64,000 bases of DNA from Nitrospirota bacterium. GTDB taxonomy: Bacteria > Nitrospirota > Nitrospiria > Nitrospirales > Nitrospiraceae. The stretch is taken from positions 1 through 64,000 of the forward strand of contig JAGXAR010000006.1 in assembly GCA_018971525.1 (NCBI GenBank), read 5' to 3'. The position numbers were made by a program, and so were the translations under genes. How positions within the stretch are numbered: position 1 is the stretch's first letter; each line of letters starts with the position of its first letter. Shown piece after piece: positions 36,140 to 44,479 of the stretch. A model generated the notes under the pieces. That model did no database searches. It was not told where the DNA came from and saw only the letters and a list, made by a program, of their open reading frames with translations.

Positions 36140-37150
36140 CTACTGCTTGACCGGTACCGCTTCAGGCGCAGAAGTCGTTTCAGGTTTGGGAGTCGCGATG
36201 CTATTGGCAGGGGATGAACCGTTCTTGAAGGGTAAATCCAGCAACGTATAGGGATTCACGCGGGCGCCGTTGAGTTTGACGCCCCAATGGAGATGGGGGC
36301 CGGTGGCGCGGCCGGTCGCTCCCACCTTGCCGATGATTTGCCCCGCTGTGACCAAGTCTCCATCTTTGACCAACACGTCAGACAGATGGAAATACATCGT
36401 ATAGAACCCGAGGCCGTGGTCGACATAGACGCCCCTGCCGGAAAAAATGTGATCCACGGTCAAACGCACCACGCCGTCGTTGCTGGCGGCGACATCGGCC
36501 CCCATCGGCGCGCCAATATCCTCTCCATTGTGCGGATTCCGCGGCTTGCCGTTCATGATCCGCACGCTGCCGAAAATGCCGGTGCGCTTGCCACTCACCG
36601 GTTCCACGAAGTTGCTATGCCATAATTTCAGGCGTGAGTTCTCTGCGAGCGCCTGCTGTACTAATTGTTGCTCGGCCTTCCAACGTGCCACGCTCTTCTC
36701 ATCCAGGTCGACCTTCTCTTTCGGCAGCTTCAGATGCTCGACGGCAAACTTCTCTTTGGCCACCAGGACATTAAAGCTCAACTGCTTCGCCTGTTCGCCC
36801 TGCTTCACTTCGACGGCGAGTTCATAGGTCCCCGGTTCGTCCTGCATGTCTATCCCGAGCAACCCGATATAGCCGGCCGGCTCCCCGGGTCTGAACTCCC
36901 TGAAAAATGGAATCGTCCGGCTCAGAAACGTACCCTTCACCTCCGTCGCCTGTTCTTCGCCCTTCACCTTGACCACCAACACCTGCCCCTGCTTGCCGCT
37001 GTATTGCCCATCGAGGCCCTTCGGCGCAGGAGGCGTATTGGGAAACAACTCGACGGGAAAGACGCTGGACAGCAACACGACGGCCATAATCAGCGTTCGA
37101 TCCAGTCGTGCGAACCGCCGATGCGCCCGTTTAAGAGCAGTCATCATCAT
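36140..37150 (-). CDS. M23 (LytM) metallopeptidase, secreted
   Basis: A 336-residue protein: N-terminal membrane/signal segment (LIMAVVLLSSVFPVELF), an immunoglobulin-like region (about 50-135), and an M23 domain with all zinc/catalytic residues visible: H207 and D211 (PHNGEDIG), H255 (YFHLS), H286 and H288 (GPHLHWG). It probably cuts peptidoglycan cross-bridges. It is the last gene of the proteasome operon: its ATG overlaps the pafA stop by four bases. Confidence 0.87.
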   Translation of the reverse strand: MMMTALKRAHRRFARLDRTLIMAVVLLSSVFPVELFPNTPPAPKGLDGQYSGKQGQVLVVKVKGEEQATEVKGTFLSRTIPFFREFRPGEPAGYIGLLGIDMQDEPGTYELAVEVKQGEQAKQLSFNVLVAKEKFAVEHLKLPKEKVDLDEKSVARWKAEQQLVQQALAENSRLKLWHSNFVEPVSGKRTGIFGSVRIMNGKPRNPHNGEDIGAPMGADVAASNDGVVRLTVDHIFSGRGVYVDHGLGFYTMYFHLSDVLVKDGDLVTAGQIIGKVGATGRATGPHLHWGVKLNGARVNPYTLLDLPFKNGSSPANSIATPKPETTSAPEAVPVKQ

Positions 37151-38541
37151 CGGTAGAACCGTAGCCCCGCCACCTGCGCGACCAACTCGTCCACACGCCG
37201 ATTCACGGCGCTGAAGGGGTCCATACAGAGAATCGTTTCTTCCCAGTAGCCATTGAGCTTCAGATAGGTCCAGTCGACCGTATAGGACCGATTCTTCGCG
37301 CGGGCAAACCGGATGAAATCGCCGCGCACCTTCGCCCTCGTGGTCTGTGGTGGAGTCGACATGGCCCGTTGCACCGCTTCCTCCTCCACCACCCGTTCGA
37401 TCAGACCACGAGACTCCATAAGATAATACAACCCGCGCGTCCGTTTGACATCATGAAATTGGAGGTCGAGCAGGAACACCCGTGGATCGTCCCAGCCACA
37501 GCCCTTTTTGTCGACATAGGACTGGATGAGATGGCGCTTGGTCACCCAATCGATTTCACGCACGAGCTGCATCGGGTCCTCTTCGAGCTTATCCAGCACC
37601 ATGGTCCATCGTTGCCACACATCGTCGAGGATTGGATCGTGCTCCTGTTGGGCCAAATATTCCTGCGCTCGATCCAGGTAGACCCGCTGAACTTCCACTG
37701 CCGTCATCTGGCGGCCATCGTCCAGCTTAATCTTGCGCTTCAAGGTGGGATCGCGCGAAACCTCGCGAATGGCTTTCACGGGGTCCTCGAACTCCATCCC
37801 TTGGACTGTGTACCCTTCCTCGATCATGGACAGCACCAGCGTCGCTGTGCCGACTTTCAAATAAGTCGCGAATTCCGACATATTGGAATCCCCGACGATG
37901 ATATGGAGCCGCCGGTAGCGTTCCGCATCGGCGTGCGGCTCGTCTCTGGTATTGATGATGCTGCGCGAGGAGGTCGTCGAGGAAGAGGTCTTCTCGTGAA
38001 TGTGTTGGGCCCGTTGCGAGATGAAGTATTGCGGTTTGCCCGACACCTTCAGAACCTTTCCCGCTCCGCTATAGACCTGCCGCGTGACAAAGAAGGGAAT
38101 GAGTTGCTCCGTGACTTTCCAAAAATCGACGTCGCGGCGCATGAGGAAGTTTTCATGGCACCCGTAGGTATTGCCGAGCGAGTCCGTATTGTTCTTGAAA
38201 ATGTAGATCTCCCCGGACAGACCTTCTTCCCGCAATCGTTCTTCAGCCGCCGGCAGACAGGCTTCAAGCAATCGCTCACCGGCTTTATCATGGATGACGA
38301 GATCGAGAATGTTGTCGCACTCTGGGGTGGAATACTCAGGATGGCAGCCGGTGTCTTGATAAAACCGAGCACCGTTCACCAGGAAGGCGTTGGAGGGCCA
38401 GCTGTTTGGAATGAGACCTTCAAAAATATACCCGAGCACCTTCTCCATCGGCAGATAGACCCGCCCGTTCGGAGAAAAGATAAGTCCGTACTCATTCTCC
38501 AAACCGAAGATCCGTCGTCTCAGAGGACCGGGTTGCAGCAT
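37147..38541 (-). CDS. pafA: Pup/UBact-protein ligase PafA
   Basis: About 464 residues from the ATG at 38541 (MLQPGPLRRRIFGLENEYG); the open frame continues upstream to 38778 but only through repeat DNA. Glutamine-synthetase-like carboxylate-amine ligase: E15 and E17, NGARFYQDTGCHPEYSTPEC with the catalytic Asp63, and KNNTDSLGNTYGCHENFL. It joins the C-terminal glutamate of the tag to substrate lysines, marking them for the proteasome. It is separated from prcA by a repeat insertion and coupled to the M23 gene downstream. Confidence 0.9.
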   Translation of the reverse strand: MLQPGPLRRRIFGLENEYGLIFSPNGRVYLPMEKVLGYIFEGLIPNSWPSNAFLVNGARFYQDTGCHPEYSTPECDNILDLVIHDKAGERLLEACLPAAEERLREEGLSGEIYIFKNNTDSLGNTYGCHENFLMRRDVDFWKVTEQLIPFFVTRQVYSGAGKVLKVSGKPQYFISQRAQHIHEKTSSSTTSSRSIINTRDEPHADAERYRRLHIIVGDSNMSEFATYLKVGTATLVLSMIEEGYTVQGMEFEDPVKAIREVSRDPTLKRKIKLDDGRQMTAVEVQRVYLDRAQEYLAQQEHDPILDDVWQRWTMVLDKLEEDPMQLVREIDWVTKRHLIQSYVDKKGCGWDDPRVFLLDLQFHDVKRTRGLYYLMESRGLIERVVEEEAVQRAMSTPPQTTRAKVRGDFIRFARAKNRSYTVDWTYLKLNGYWEETILCMDPFSAVNRRVDELVAQVAGLRFYR

Positions 38542-38690
38542 GTTCGTATAAACAGAATACACGCCGGCCCTGCCTTCTTCAACAGAAGGGAAGGATCCGC
38601 CGATGAAGAGAGACTCGCAGGCTGCGGAAAAGGTATTGAGGCAGGATGGGAATTCAATGGCTGCGCGTCCGGGGAATGGGAGAATACCCG

Positions 38691-38863
38691 GCAGGATGCT
38701 CAAAACGTTCGTCCAACAAGGCCGCAGCACGCGAAGAAGCAATGCGTATTCTGTTCGGTGCGTGGAGCCTCTGAGCAAAGCAAGAACGCCGGTTGGTGAA
38801 AGGTGCGTCTTGGCGCACCGGGGTTGGGCAGATGAGATGAGCGACTCTTACAGCATCCTGCTA
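38691..38863. repeat. Dispersed repeat with CAGGATGCTGAAAAAG-type ends, copy 4
   Basis: Starts CAGGATGCTCAAAACG and ends ACAGCATCCTGCTAG; interior resembles copy 2 (GGTGCGCCAAGACGCAC in reverse complement). It separates prcA from pafA; the CTAG end is the prcA stop codon. The remainder of the 319-base gap (38542-38690) holds nothing I recognise. Confidence 0.76.
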
Positions 38864-39547
38864 GGTCGCGAGGAGCTGTCTGGTGTCGGCAGACGAGAGA
38901 CGACGGAATCTTCGACCGTCGCGGGTGCGGTCCAGAACCGCCACTTCCAGGCTCTCCAGCGAGAGCTTCTGATTCCCGATTTGTTCGAGTGCGGTGATAC
39001 AGAGTGCGAGAGCATCTCGTAGTTCAGGAGACTGAGTCAGGCCCTTCTCCTTTAATAGGGCCTGCACGGCCTCGGACTTGCCTCCAATGACCGCGAATGT
39101 ACGCTCGTCGATGATGCTGCCATCGAAGGAAATGCGGTACATCTCATTGGCCTGACCGTTGTGCCCGACCTGCACCACCAGGATTTCCACCTCCAGCGGC
39201 TTCAGCTCCTGGCTGAAGATAGTGCCGAGGCTTTGGGAATAGCCGTTTGCGAGCGAACGGGCCGTCACGTCCTCACGGCTGTATGCGAATCCTTTGAGAT
39301 CCGCGTGTCTGATGCCGGCCTTCCGGAGATTTTCAAACTCGCTGTACTTGCCGGCCCCCGCGAAGGCGATGTTGTCATAGATCTCTGAAATTTTATACAG
39401 CGAAGCGCTGGGGTTCTCCGCAACGAGAAGAATGCCATTCACATATTCGATGGCAATGATGGAGCGGCCTTTGGCGATGCCTTTCCTGGCATACTCCGCC
39501 TTGTCCTGCATCATCTGCTCGGGCGAGACGTAATAGGGCATCGGCAT
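38861..39547 (-). CDS. prcA: Proteasome alpha subunit
   Basis: A 228-residue alpha-type subunit: the N-terminal gate segment MPMPYYVSPEQMMQDKAEYARKG, then RSIIAIEYVNGILLVAENPS, and it lacks the N-terminal threonine, so it is structural. Seven copies cap the 20S core and receive Mpa. It starts two bases after the prcB stop. Its TAG stop is the CTAG end of a dispersed repeat. Confidence 0.92.
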   Translation of the reverse strand: MPMPYYVSPEQMMQDKAEYARKGIAKGRSIIAIEYVNGILLVAENPSASLYKISEIYDNIAFAGAGKYSEFENLRKAGIRHADLKGFAYSREDVTARSLANGYSQSLGTIFSQELKPLEVEILVVQVGHNGQANEMYRISFDGSIIDERTFAVIGGKSEAVQALLKEKGLTQSPELRDALALCITALEQIGNQKLSLESLEVAVLDRTRDGRRFRRLSSADTRQLLAT

Positions 39548-39549
39548 GC

Positions 39550-40377
39550 TTAATTCTCCCTGGAACGACGAGTGGCAATCACCCCGTCATAGATGTCACG
39601 GATCTGCTGATCGGAGACATCGGTAATGCCGTTTGCGTTCACAATCTTCGCAGTAGGATAAATACCCCGCACGAGATCAGGCCCCCCGGTGCCGACATCA
39701 TCATCTGCTGCATTGTACAGAGCCAGCAGGGCCAACTTCAGAGCGTCCGGTTCTGCTAAGCCTTTGAGGAAATGCTCCCGCATCGTATTGCGCGCATCTT
39801 TCCCCCCTGACCCTATGGCATGGTAATCCGACTCTTCGTACCTGCCACCCGCGAGATCGTACTTGAAGATTCGACCTTCTGCACGCTTCAGATCGTAGCC
39901 GACATAGAGCGGCATGACGACCAGCCCTTGAAAGACCATCGGCAGATTGGCCTTAACCATCTGTCCGAGTTTGTTGGCCTTCCCTTCACAGGACAGTTGC
40001 ACACCTTCTAACTTCTCGTAATGCTCCAGCTCGACTTGGAACAGCTTGGCCATTTCAATACAGGGACCGGCCGCGCCGGCGATGGCCATCGCTGAATACT
40101 CGTCGATCTTGAACACTTTCTCGATCCGGCGCTCGGCAATTTGAAATCCTTCCGTCGCTCGACGATCTCCGGCAATCACCACGCCCTGTTGATATTTGAT
40201 CGCCAGTACCGTGGTGGCCTGGGGAACGCTTATCGAGCCTGCCCCCCGAATCGGCTCGGCTGCGGCCTGAGCCTGCAGGAATCCACTGCGGCCGGTCGGA
40301 GTCAGCGCGGGATGGTGCTGGATCAAAAAGTCGAAAAAACTCGGGTCGTCATGGTTGGGGAGGAATGGCAGTTTCAT
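39550..40377 (-). CDS. prcB: Proteasome beta subunit
   Basis: A 275-residue beta-type subunit with a propeptide of about 54 residues; the predicted catalytic Thr55 is in QATTVLAIKYQQGVVIAGDRRAT. The usual glycine before the threonine is alanine here (A54). ELEHYEKLEGV and YNAADDDVGTGGPDLVRG match actinobacterial PrcB, from which Nitrospira proteasomes are thought to descend. It is 27 bases downstream of dop. Confidence 0.92.
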   Translation of the reverse strand: MKLPFLPNHDDPSFFDFLIQHHPALTPTGRSGFLQAQAAAEPIRGAGSISVPQATTVLAIKYQQGVVIAGDRRATEGFQIAERRIEKVFKIDEYSAMAIAGAAGPCIEMAKLFQVELEHYEKLEGVQLSCEGKANKLGQMVKANLPMVFQGLVVMPLYVGYDLKRAEGRIFKYDLAGGRYEESDYHAIGSGGKDARNTMREHFLKGLAEPDALKLALLALYNAADDDVGTGGPDLVRGIYPTAKIVNANGITDVSDQQIRDIYDGVIATRRSREN

Positions 40378-40404
40378 AGTGTGAATCGCGGGGATCCTCG
40401 TTCA

Positions 40405-41904
40405 TCAGGCCTTGAGCTTCGCCAGCAATGCGTCGACGGTCTCGACCTGATCGAGGAGGTCACTCGTCAGCGAGGCGGTACCTCGGAGCGGGTCCATCAA
40501 AGGTACCCGTTTGACTTGGTTGTTTCCGACGTCGAAGAGCACCGAGGTCCAGCTGACCCCGTAGAGCGACTTCGCAAACTTACTGACACATCGTCCACGG
40601 AAATAGGCGCGCGTTCCCGGCGGCGGGGTGAACTCCGCTCGAGCGATCTCGACCTCTTGCACGACTCGCTCGATCAGGTGGCTGCGTTCGAGCGTGAAGT
40701 AGAGGCCCTTGTCCGGGCGGACGTCGTGATACTGGAGATCCATCAGACGCACCCGCGGGTCGTCCCACCCGCAGCTCTTTCGCTCCATATAGGATTCCAT
40801 CATCTGGCGCTTCGCCACCCAATCCAACTCGCGCACCAAGAGCCGAGGATCTTGTTCCAACTTATCCAGCACGTCTTCCCAGCGGACGAGAACATCTTTT
40901 GTAACTTGGGAGAGATCGTGACAGGCATAGTATCTCATGGCAGCCTTTAAATAGGCTCGTTGAATTGCCACCGCAGTCGTCGGGCGACCCCCTGTCAGTT
41001 TGAGTGTCTCCTTCATGCCCAGATCGCGTGACACCTGCTTGATGCTTCGGACCGGATCGTCCAACTCGATCTGCGGAAGATCTGCACCTGCCTCGAGCAG
41101 GTCCAGGACAATGGCCAACGTGCCGACCTTGAGGTAGGTCGAAAGTTCCGCCATGTTGGCATCTCCGACAATGACGTGCAACCGCCGATACTTGCCATGC
41201 TCCGCATGCGGCTCATCGCGTGAATTGACGATGGGGCGCCTGACCATCGTATTGAGATCGACGAGGCACTCGAAGAAATCCGCACGCTGCGAAATCTGAT
41301 AATCCGTCGGGCTGGTCTGATTCTCTGCGCCGACCTTTCCCGCCCCTGCGAAAATAGGCCGCGTCACAAAGAACGGCGCCAAGACCTTCACGATGCGCTC
41401 GAAGGGAACCGCGCGAGACATTAAATAGCTTTCGTGATAGCCGTAGCTATTCCCCTTGCCGTCCGAGTTGTTCTTGTACAGCACACAATGATCTCGTCCG
41501 GTGGCTCGCGCCATCTGTTCAAGGCACTGGGCAAGGATGCGCTCGCCGGCTCGTTCGAAGGTCACAATTTCTCGTGGATTGGTGCACTCAGGCGTGGAGT
41601 ATTCCGGATGGGCGCCGTCGACGTAGAGACGGCCCCCATTGGCCAGCACTTTATTCAGCTGACGATTGTACTCGGGATTGGGCCGTTCCCGCTCCCCCTC
41701 GACCTCGAAACCGCGCGCGTCGAGCAGCGGGTTCTCATTTTCATAGTCCCAGACGGCCAGAGGAGCCGGCAGGCCTGGGTAGTGCCCGATGACGGCGATG
41801 GAATTGGAGACGGGGTCTGCGGCGGCTGGATCGCGTGACGCGATGCCGAATTCGGTTTCTGTTCCTAGTACGCGGGGAGTCGTCAGCGAAGTAGATTCCT
41901 GCAT
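40405..41904 (-). CDS. dop: Deamidase/depupylase Dop
   Basis: A 499-residue relative of PafA. Features: RVLGTETEFGIA (E16, E18), VDGAHPEYSTPEC with the catalytic Asp96, the Dop-specific loop at about residues 50-80 (WDYENENPLLDARGF), and KNNSDGKGNSYGYHESYL. Dop deamidates a C-terminal Gln of Pup and removes the tag from proteins. It is followed by prcB with only 27 bases between, leaving no room for a tag gene. Confidence 0.9.
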   Translation of the reverse strand: MQESTSLTTPRVLGTETEFGIASRDPAAADPVSNSIAVIGHYPGLPAPLAVWDYENENPLLDARGFEVEGERERPNPEYNRQLNKVLANGGRLYVDGAHPEYSTPECTNPREIVTFERAGERILAQCLEQMARATGRDHCVLYKNNSDGKGNSYGYHESYLMSRAVPFERIVKVLAPFFVTRPIFAGAGKVGAENQTSPTDYQISQRADFFECLVDLNTMVRRPIVNSRDEPHAEHGKYRRLHVIVGDANMAELSTYLKVGTLAIVLDLLEAGADLPQIELDDPVRSIKQVSRDLGMKETLKLTGGRPTTAVAIQRAYLKAAMRYYACHDLSQVTKDVLVRWEDVLDKLEQDPRLLVRELDWVAKRQMMESYMERKSCGWDDPRVRLMDLQYHDVRPDKGLYFTLERSHLIERVVQEVEIARAEFTPPPGTRAYFRGRCVSKFAKSLYGVSWTSVLFDVGNNQVKRVPLMDPLRGTASLTSDLLDQVETVDALLAKLKA

Positions 41905-41916
41905 GGGTGTGACGTC

Positions 41917-43686
41917 TTAAAGATAGTGCCCTGTCGTGACGGTTTCGATCTGACGCGACTCGCCCGGGCCTCCGCTGATCGTCCGAAGATGCACGATCTT
42001 TTCGCCTTTTTTCCCGGAGACCTTCGCCCAGTCGTCTGGATTGGTCGTATTGGGCAGGTCTTCGTGTTCCTTGAACTCCTCCCGAATGGCGCGGATCAGG
42101 TCCTCGGACCGAAGGCCACGGCCTTCCTTCGCAATCGCCCGCTTGACGGCAAACTTCTTCGCGCGCGACACGATGCCTTCGATCAGCGCACCGCTCGCGA
42201 AATCCTTGAAGTAGAGCACCTCTTTTTCACCGTTCGCGTAGGTGACTTCGATGAACTTATTCTCTTCCGAGGAGGCGTACATCGCCCCGACTGTGAGATC
42301 GGCCATCTGTTCGACCAAGGCCTTGGCGTCTCCGCCATAGCGTTTCAAGTCCTCCTCGGCAAACGGCAGGTCGACACTCAAGTACTTCGAGAAAATATCT
42401 TTGGCCGCCACCGCATCGGGACGACCCACCTTGACCTTCACATCCAACCGTCCTGCGCGGAGCACAGCCGGATCGATGAGGTCCTGGCGATTACTGGCTC
42501 CGATCACGATCACATTGCGCAGTCGTTCCACGCCGTCGATTTCCGAGAGAAACTGCGGAACGATCGTCGATTCGATATCGGAGGAGATCCCGGTGCCTCG
42601 GGTTCTGAAGAGCGCATCCATTTCGTCGAAGAACACGATGACGGGGTTACCGTCCGCCGCCCGCTCTTTCGCTTTCTTGAAGACTTCGCGGACTTGGCGC
42701 TCCGACTCCCCGACATACTTATTGAGCAACTCCGGGCCCTTCACATGCAAGAAGTAACTCCGCACCTCTTTGCCGGTGAGATGCCCGAGCTTCTTCGCGA
42801 TCGAATTCGCGACGGCCTTGGCAATCAGCGTTTTTCCGCATCCCGGCGGTCCATAGAGCAGGACCCCCTTGGGCGCGCTCAACTTGTACTCTGAAAACAG
42901 GGCCGGATGAAGAAACGGCAACTCCACCGCATCCCGGACTTGCTCCAACTCGTGCTGCAACCCGCCGATGTGCTCATAGTCGACATCGGGCACTTCTTCC
43001 AACACCAGTTCTTCCGCCTCGGACTTCGGCAACTTTTCGATGACATAGCCGGAGCGAGGATCATAGAGGAGATGGTCGCCGACACTCAGACGTTCGGCCA
43101 GCAGCGGGTCACCGAGCTCTGCAACCTTTTCTTCATCGAAATGCAGCGTCACCAGGGCACGATTACCTTCCAGCACATCTTTGAGCCGCACGACTTCGCC
43201 CTGAATATCGAAGCCCTTGACCTCAATGACGTTGAGCGCTTCGTTCAGGACCACTTCCTGCCCTTTACGTAACGCATTGGCATTGATCGACGGGTGCACA
43301 CTGACTTTCATCTTCCGTCCGGACACATAGATATTTCCGGTTCCGTCAGTATTGAGACTGGAAAAGATGGCGTAGGCCGAGGGAGGCGCGGTCAGTTTTT
43401 CAACTTCGGCACGCAACGCTTCGATCTGCACCTTCGCTTCCTGAAGCGTGGTGACGAGCTTTTCGTTCTGTTTGGTGGCTTGGTCGAGCTGATAACGGGA
43501 TTGGTAGAGCCGACGGATTTCTTCTTCCATCGACTGGATCTGCACACGAAGCTTTTCAACCTCGCGAGTATGTTCGTCGTTGCGTTGTGCCACGTCCGTT
43601 TCTCCTTCAGTCAACCGCTTCGTGATATGCGTGACGGAATCTCGGAGAGACCGGAATCGACTCGGACTTTCTTTCTTGCCAGCCAT
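41917..43686 (-). CDS. mpa: Proteasomal ATPase Mpa/ARC
   Basis: About 589 residues from the ATG at 43686. Order: N-terminal coiled coil that binds the tag (about 40-98), two OB folds (about 100-225), AAA+ module with Walker A GPPGCGKT (279-286) and Walker B VIVFFDEMDALF. The C-terminus is GHYL, close to the GQYL of mycobacterial Mpa that opens the alpha ring. A TTG at 43773 would lie upstream of the transcription start of the promoter at 43745-43773, so it is not used. Confidence 0.93.
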   Translation of the reverse strand: MAGKKESPSRFRSLRDSVTHITKRLTEGETDVAQRNDEHTREVEKLRVQIQSMEEEIRRLYQSRYQLDQATKQNEKLVTTLQEAKVQIEALRAEVEKLTAPPSAYAIFSSLNTDGTGNIYVSGRKMKVSVHPSINANALRKGQEVVLNEALNVIEVKGFDIQGEVVRLKDVLEGNRALVTLHFDEEKVAELGDPLLAERLSVGDHLLYDPRSGYVIEKLPKSEAEELVLEEVPDVDYEHIGGLQHELEQVRDAVELPFLHPALFSEYKLSAPKGVLLYGPPGCGKTLIAKAVANSIAKKLGHLTGKEVRSYFLHVKGPELLNKYVGESERQVREVFKKAKERAADGNPVIVFFDEMDALFRTRGTGISSDIESTIVPQFLSEIDGVERLRNVIVIGASNRQDLIDPAVLRAGRLDVKVKVGRPDAVAAKDIFSKYLSVDLPFAEEDLKRYGGDAKALVEQMADLTVGAMYASSEENKFIEVTYANGEKEVLYFKDFASGALIEGIVSRAKKFAVKRAIAKEGRGLRSEDLIRAIREEFKEHEDLPNTTNPDDWAKVSGKKGEKIVHLRTISGGPGESRQIETVTTGHYL

Positions 43687-43744
43687 GACGCCACTCGAAG
43701 AAAGCGAAAACCCTTGCTGAATCGAGGAGTCCTTGTCTGCGCGG

Positions 43745-43773
43745 ATTCTATCACCCGTTCCCGAGGTGGTCAA
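43745..43773 (-). promoter_or_regulatory. Promoter of the proteasome operon
   Basis: Minus-strand TTGACC (43768-43773), 17-base spacer, TAGAAT (43745-43750), about 50 bases upstream of the mpa ATG. The -35 lies in the 132 bases between thiE and mpa, so the proteasome genes need not depend on thi transcription. Confidence 0.62.
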
Positions 43774-43818
43774 CCGGACAACGGCATCCTGAAACGCGAT
43801 GGCCGTGCGTCACGCACA

Positions 43819-44451
43819 TCACGGTAAGAGCGTCACGGCATCGAGTAACTCGCGCGTCGCCGACTCCACATCGGCCGCGCCGAGAATCGCCGTGATCACC
43901 CCCACACCGAATGCCCCGACACGCCGCATCTCACGCGCACGCGACGCCGTCACTCCGCCAATCCCGATGATTGGAATGCGCACCAGCCGACAAGCCTTCT
44001 CAAGGGTGTGAATACCGAGCGGCGGACCGAACATCTGTTTGGATGGCGTCTCGTAAATCGGGCCAAGGACGATGTAGTCTGCGCCCTGCAACTCCGCCTG
44101 CACTGCCTCCTCTGTCGTATGCACAGAAACACCCAGGAGCCGCCGTGCACCGAGCAGCCGTCGTGCGACCGAAACAGGCAGGCTATTGCTGCGCAAATGG
44201 ACGCCGGCTCCTTCCAGCGCCAACGCGACATCGATCCGATCATTGATGAGGAGTTGGGATGTGCGCGAGCGCATCACGGCCTGCACCTCACGCGCAAGCG
44301 CCACAAGGTCCCTGACGGACAGATCGCGCTCACGGATTTGAACAGTTGGTGATGCGGCTGTGAGCACCCGTTGCAGAAGGGGGACCAACGGGCGTCCGCT
44401 GGTCTGATGGCGATCGGTGACCAGGAACAACCGCGACTCAAGCTGTGGCAT
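43819..44451 (-). CDS. thiE: Thiamine-phosphate synthase
   Basis: A 210-residue TIM barrel: LFLVTDRHQTSG, VQIRERDLSV, LLINDRIDVALALEGAGVHL and VLGPIYETPSK, ending with IPIIGIGGVTASRA. ThiE joins the thiazole and pyrimidine phosphates. It is the last gene of the thiS-thiG-thiE operon. Confidence 0.9.
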   Translation of the reverse strand: MPQLESRLFLVTDRHQTSGRPLVPLLQRVLTAASPTVQIRERDLSVRDLVALAREVQAVMRSRTSQLLINDRIDVALALEGAGVHLRSNSLPVSVARRLLGARRLLGVSVHTTEEAVQAELQGADYIVLGPIYETPSKQMFGPPLGIHTLEKACRLVRIPIIGIGGVTASRAREMRRVGAFGVGVITAILGAADVESATRELLDAVTLLP

Positions 44452-44479
44452 AAAGAAACGTTCGGCGAGCAGTCAACAC

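Noticed and set aside
38542-38778. Long N-terminal extension of pafA as a fused or hidden tag gene
   Set aside because: The stretch is mostly repeat copy 4 and unrelated DNA; in no minus frame does it give a short disordered protein ending in Gly-Glu or Gly-Gln.
37369-38799. 476-residue open frame on the plus strand
   Set aside because: Antisense to pafA with its catalytic motifs intact on the other strand; no family likeness or ribosome site.
43687-43773. Longer Mpa start at a TTG (43773)
   Set aside because: It would lie in the -35 box of the promoter and the added residues are unlike Mpa; the ATG at 43686 fits the family.
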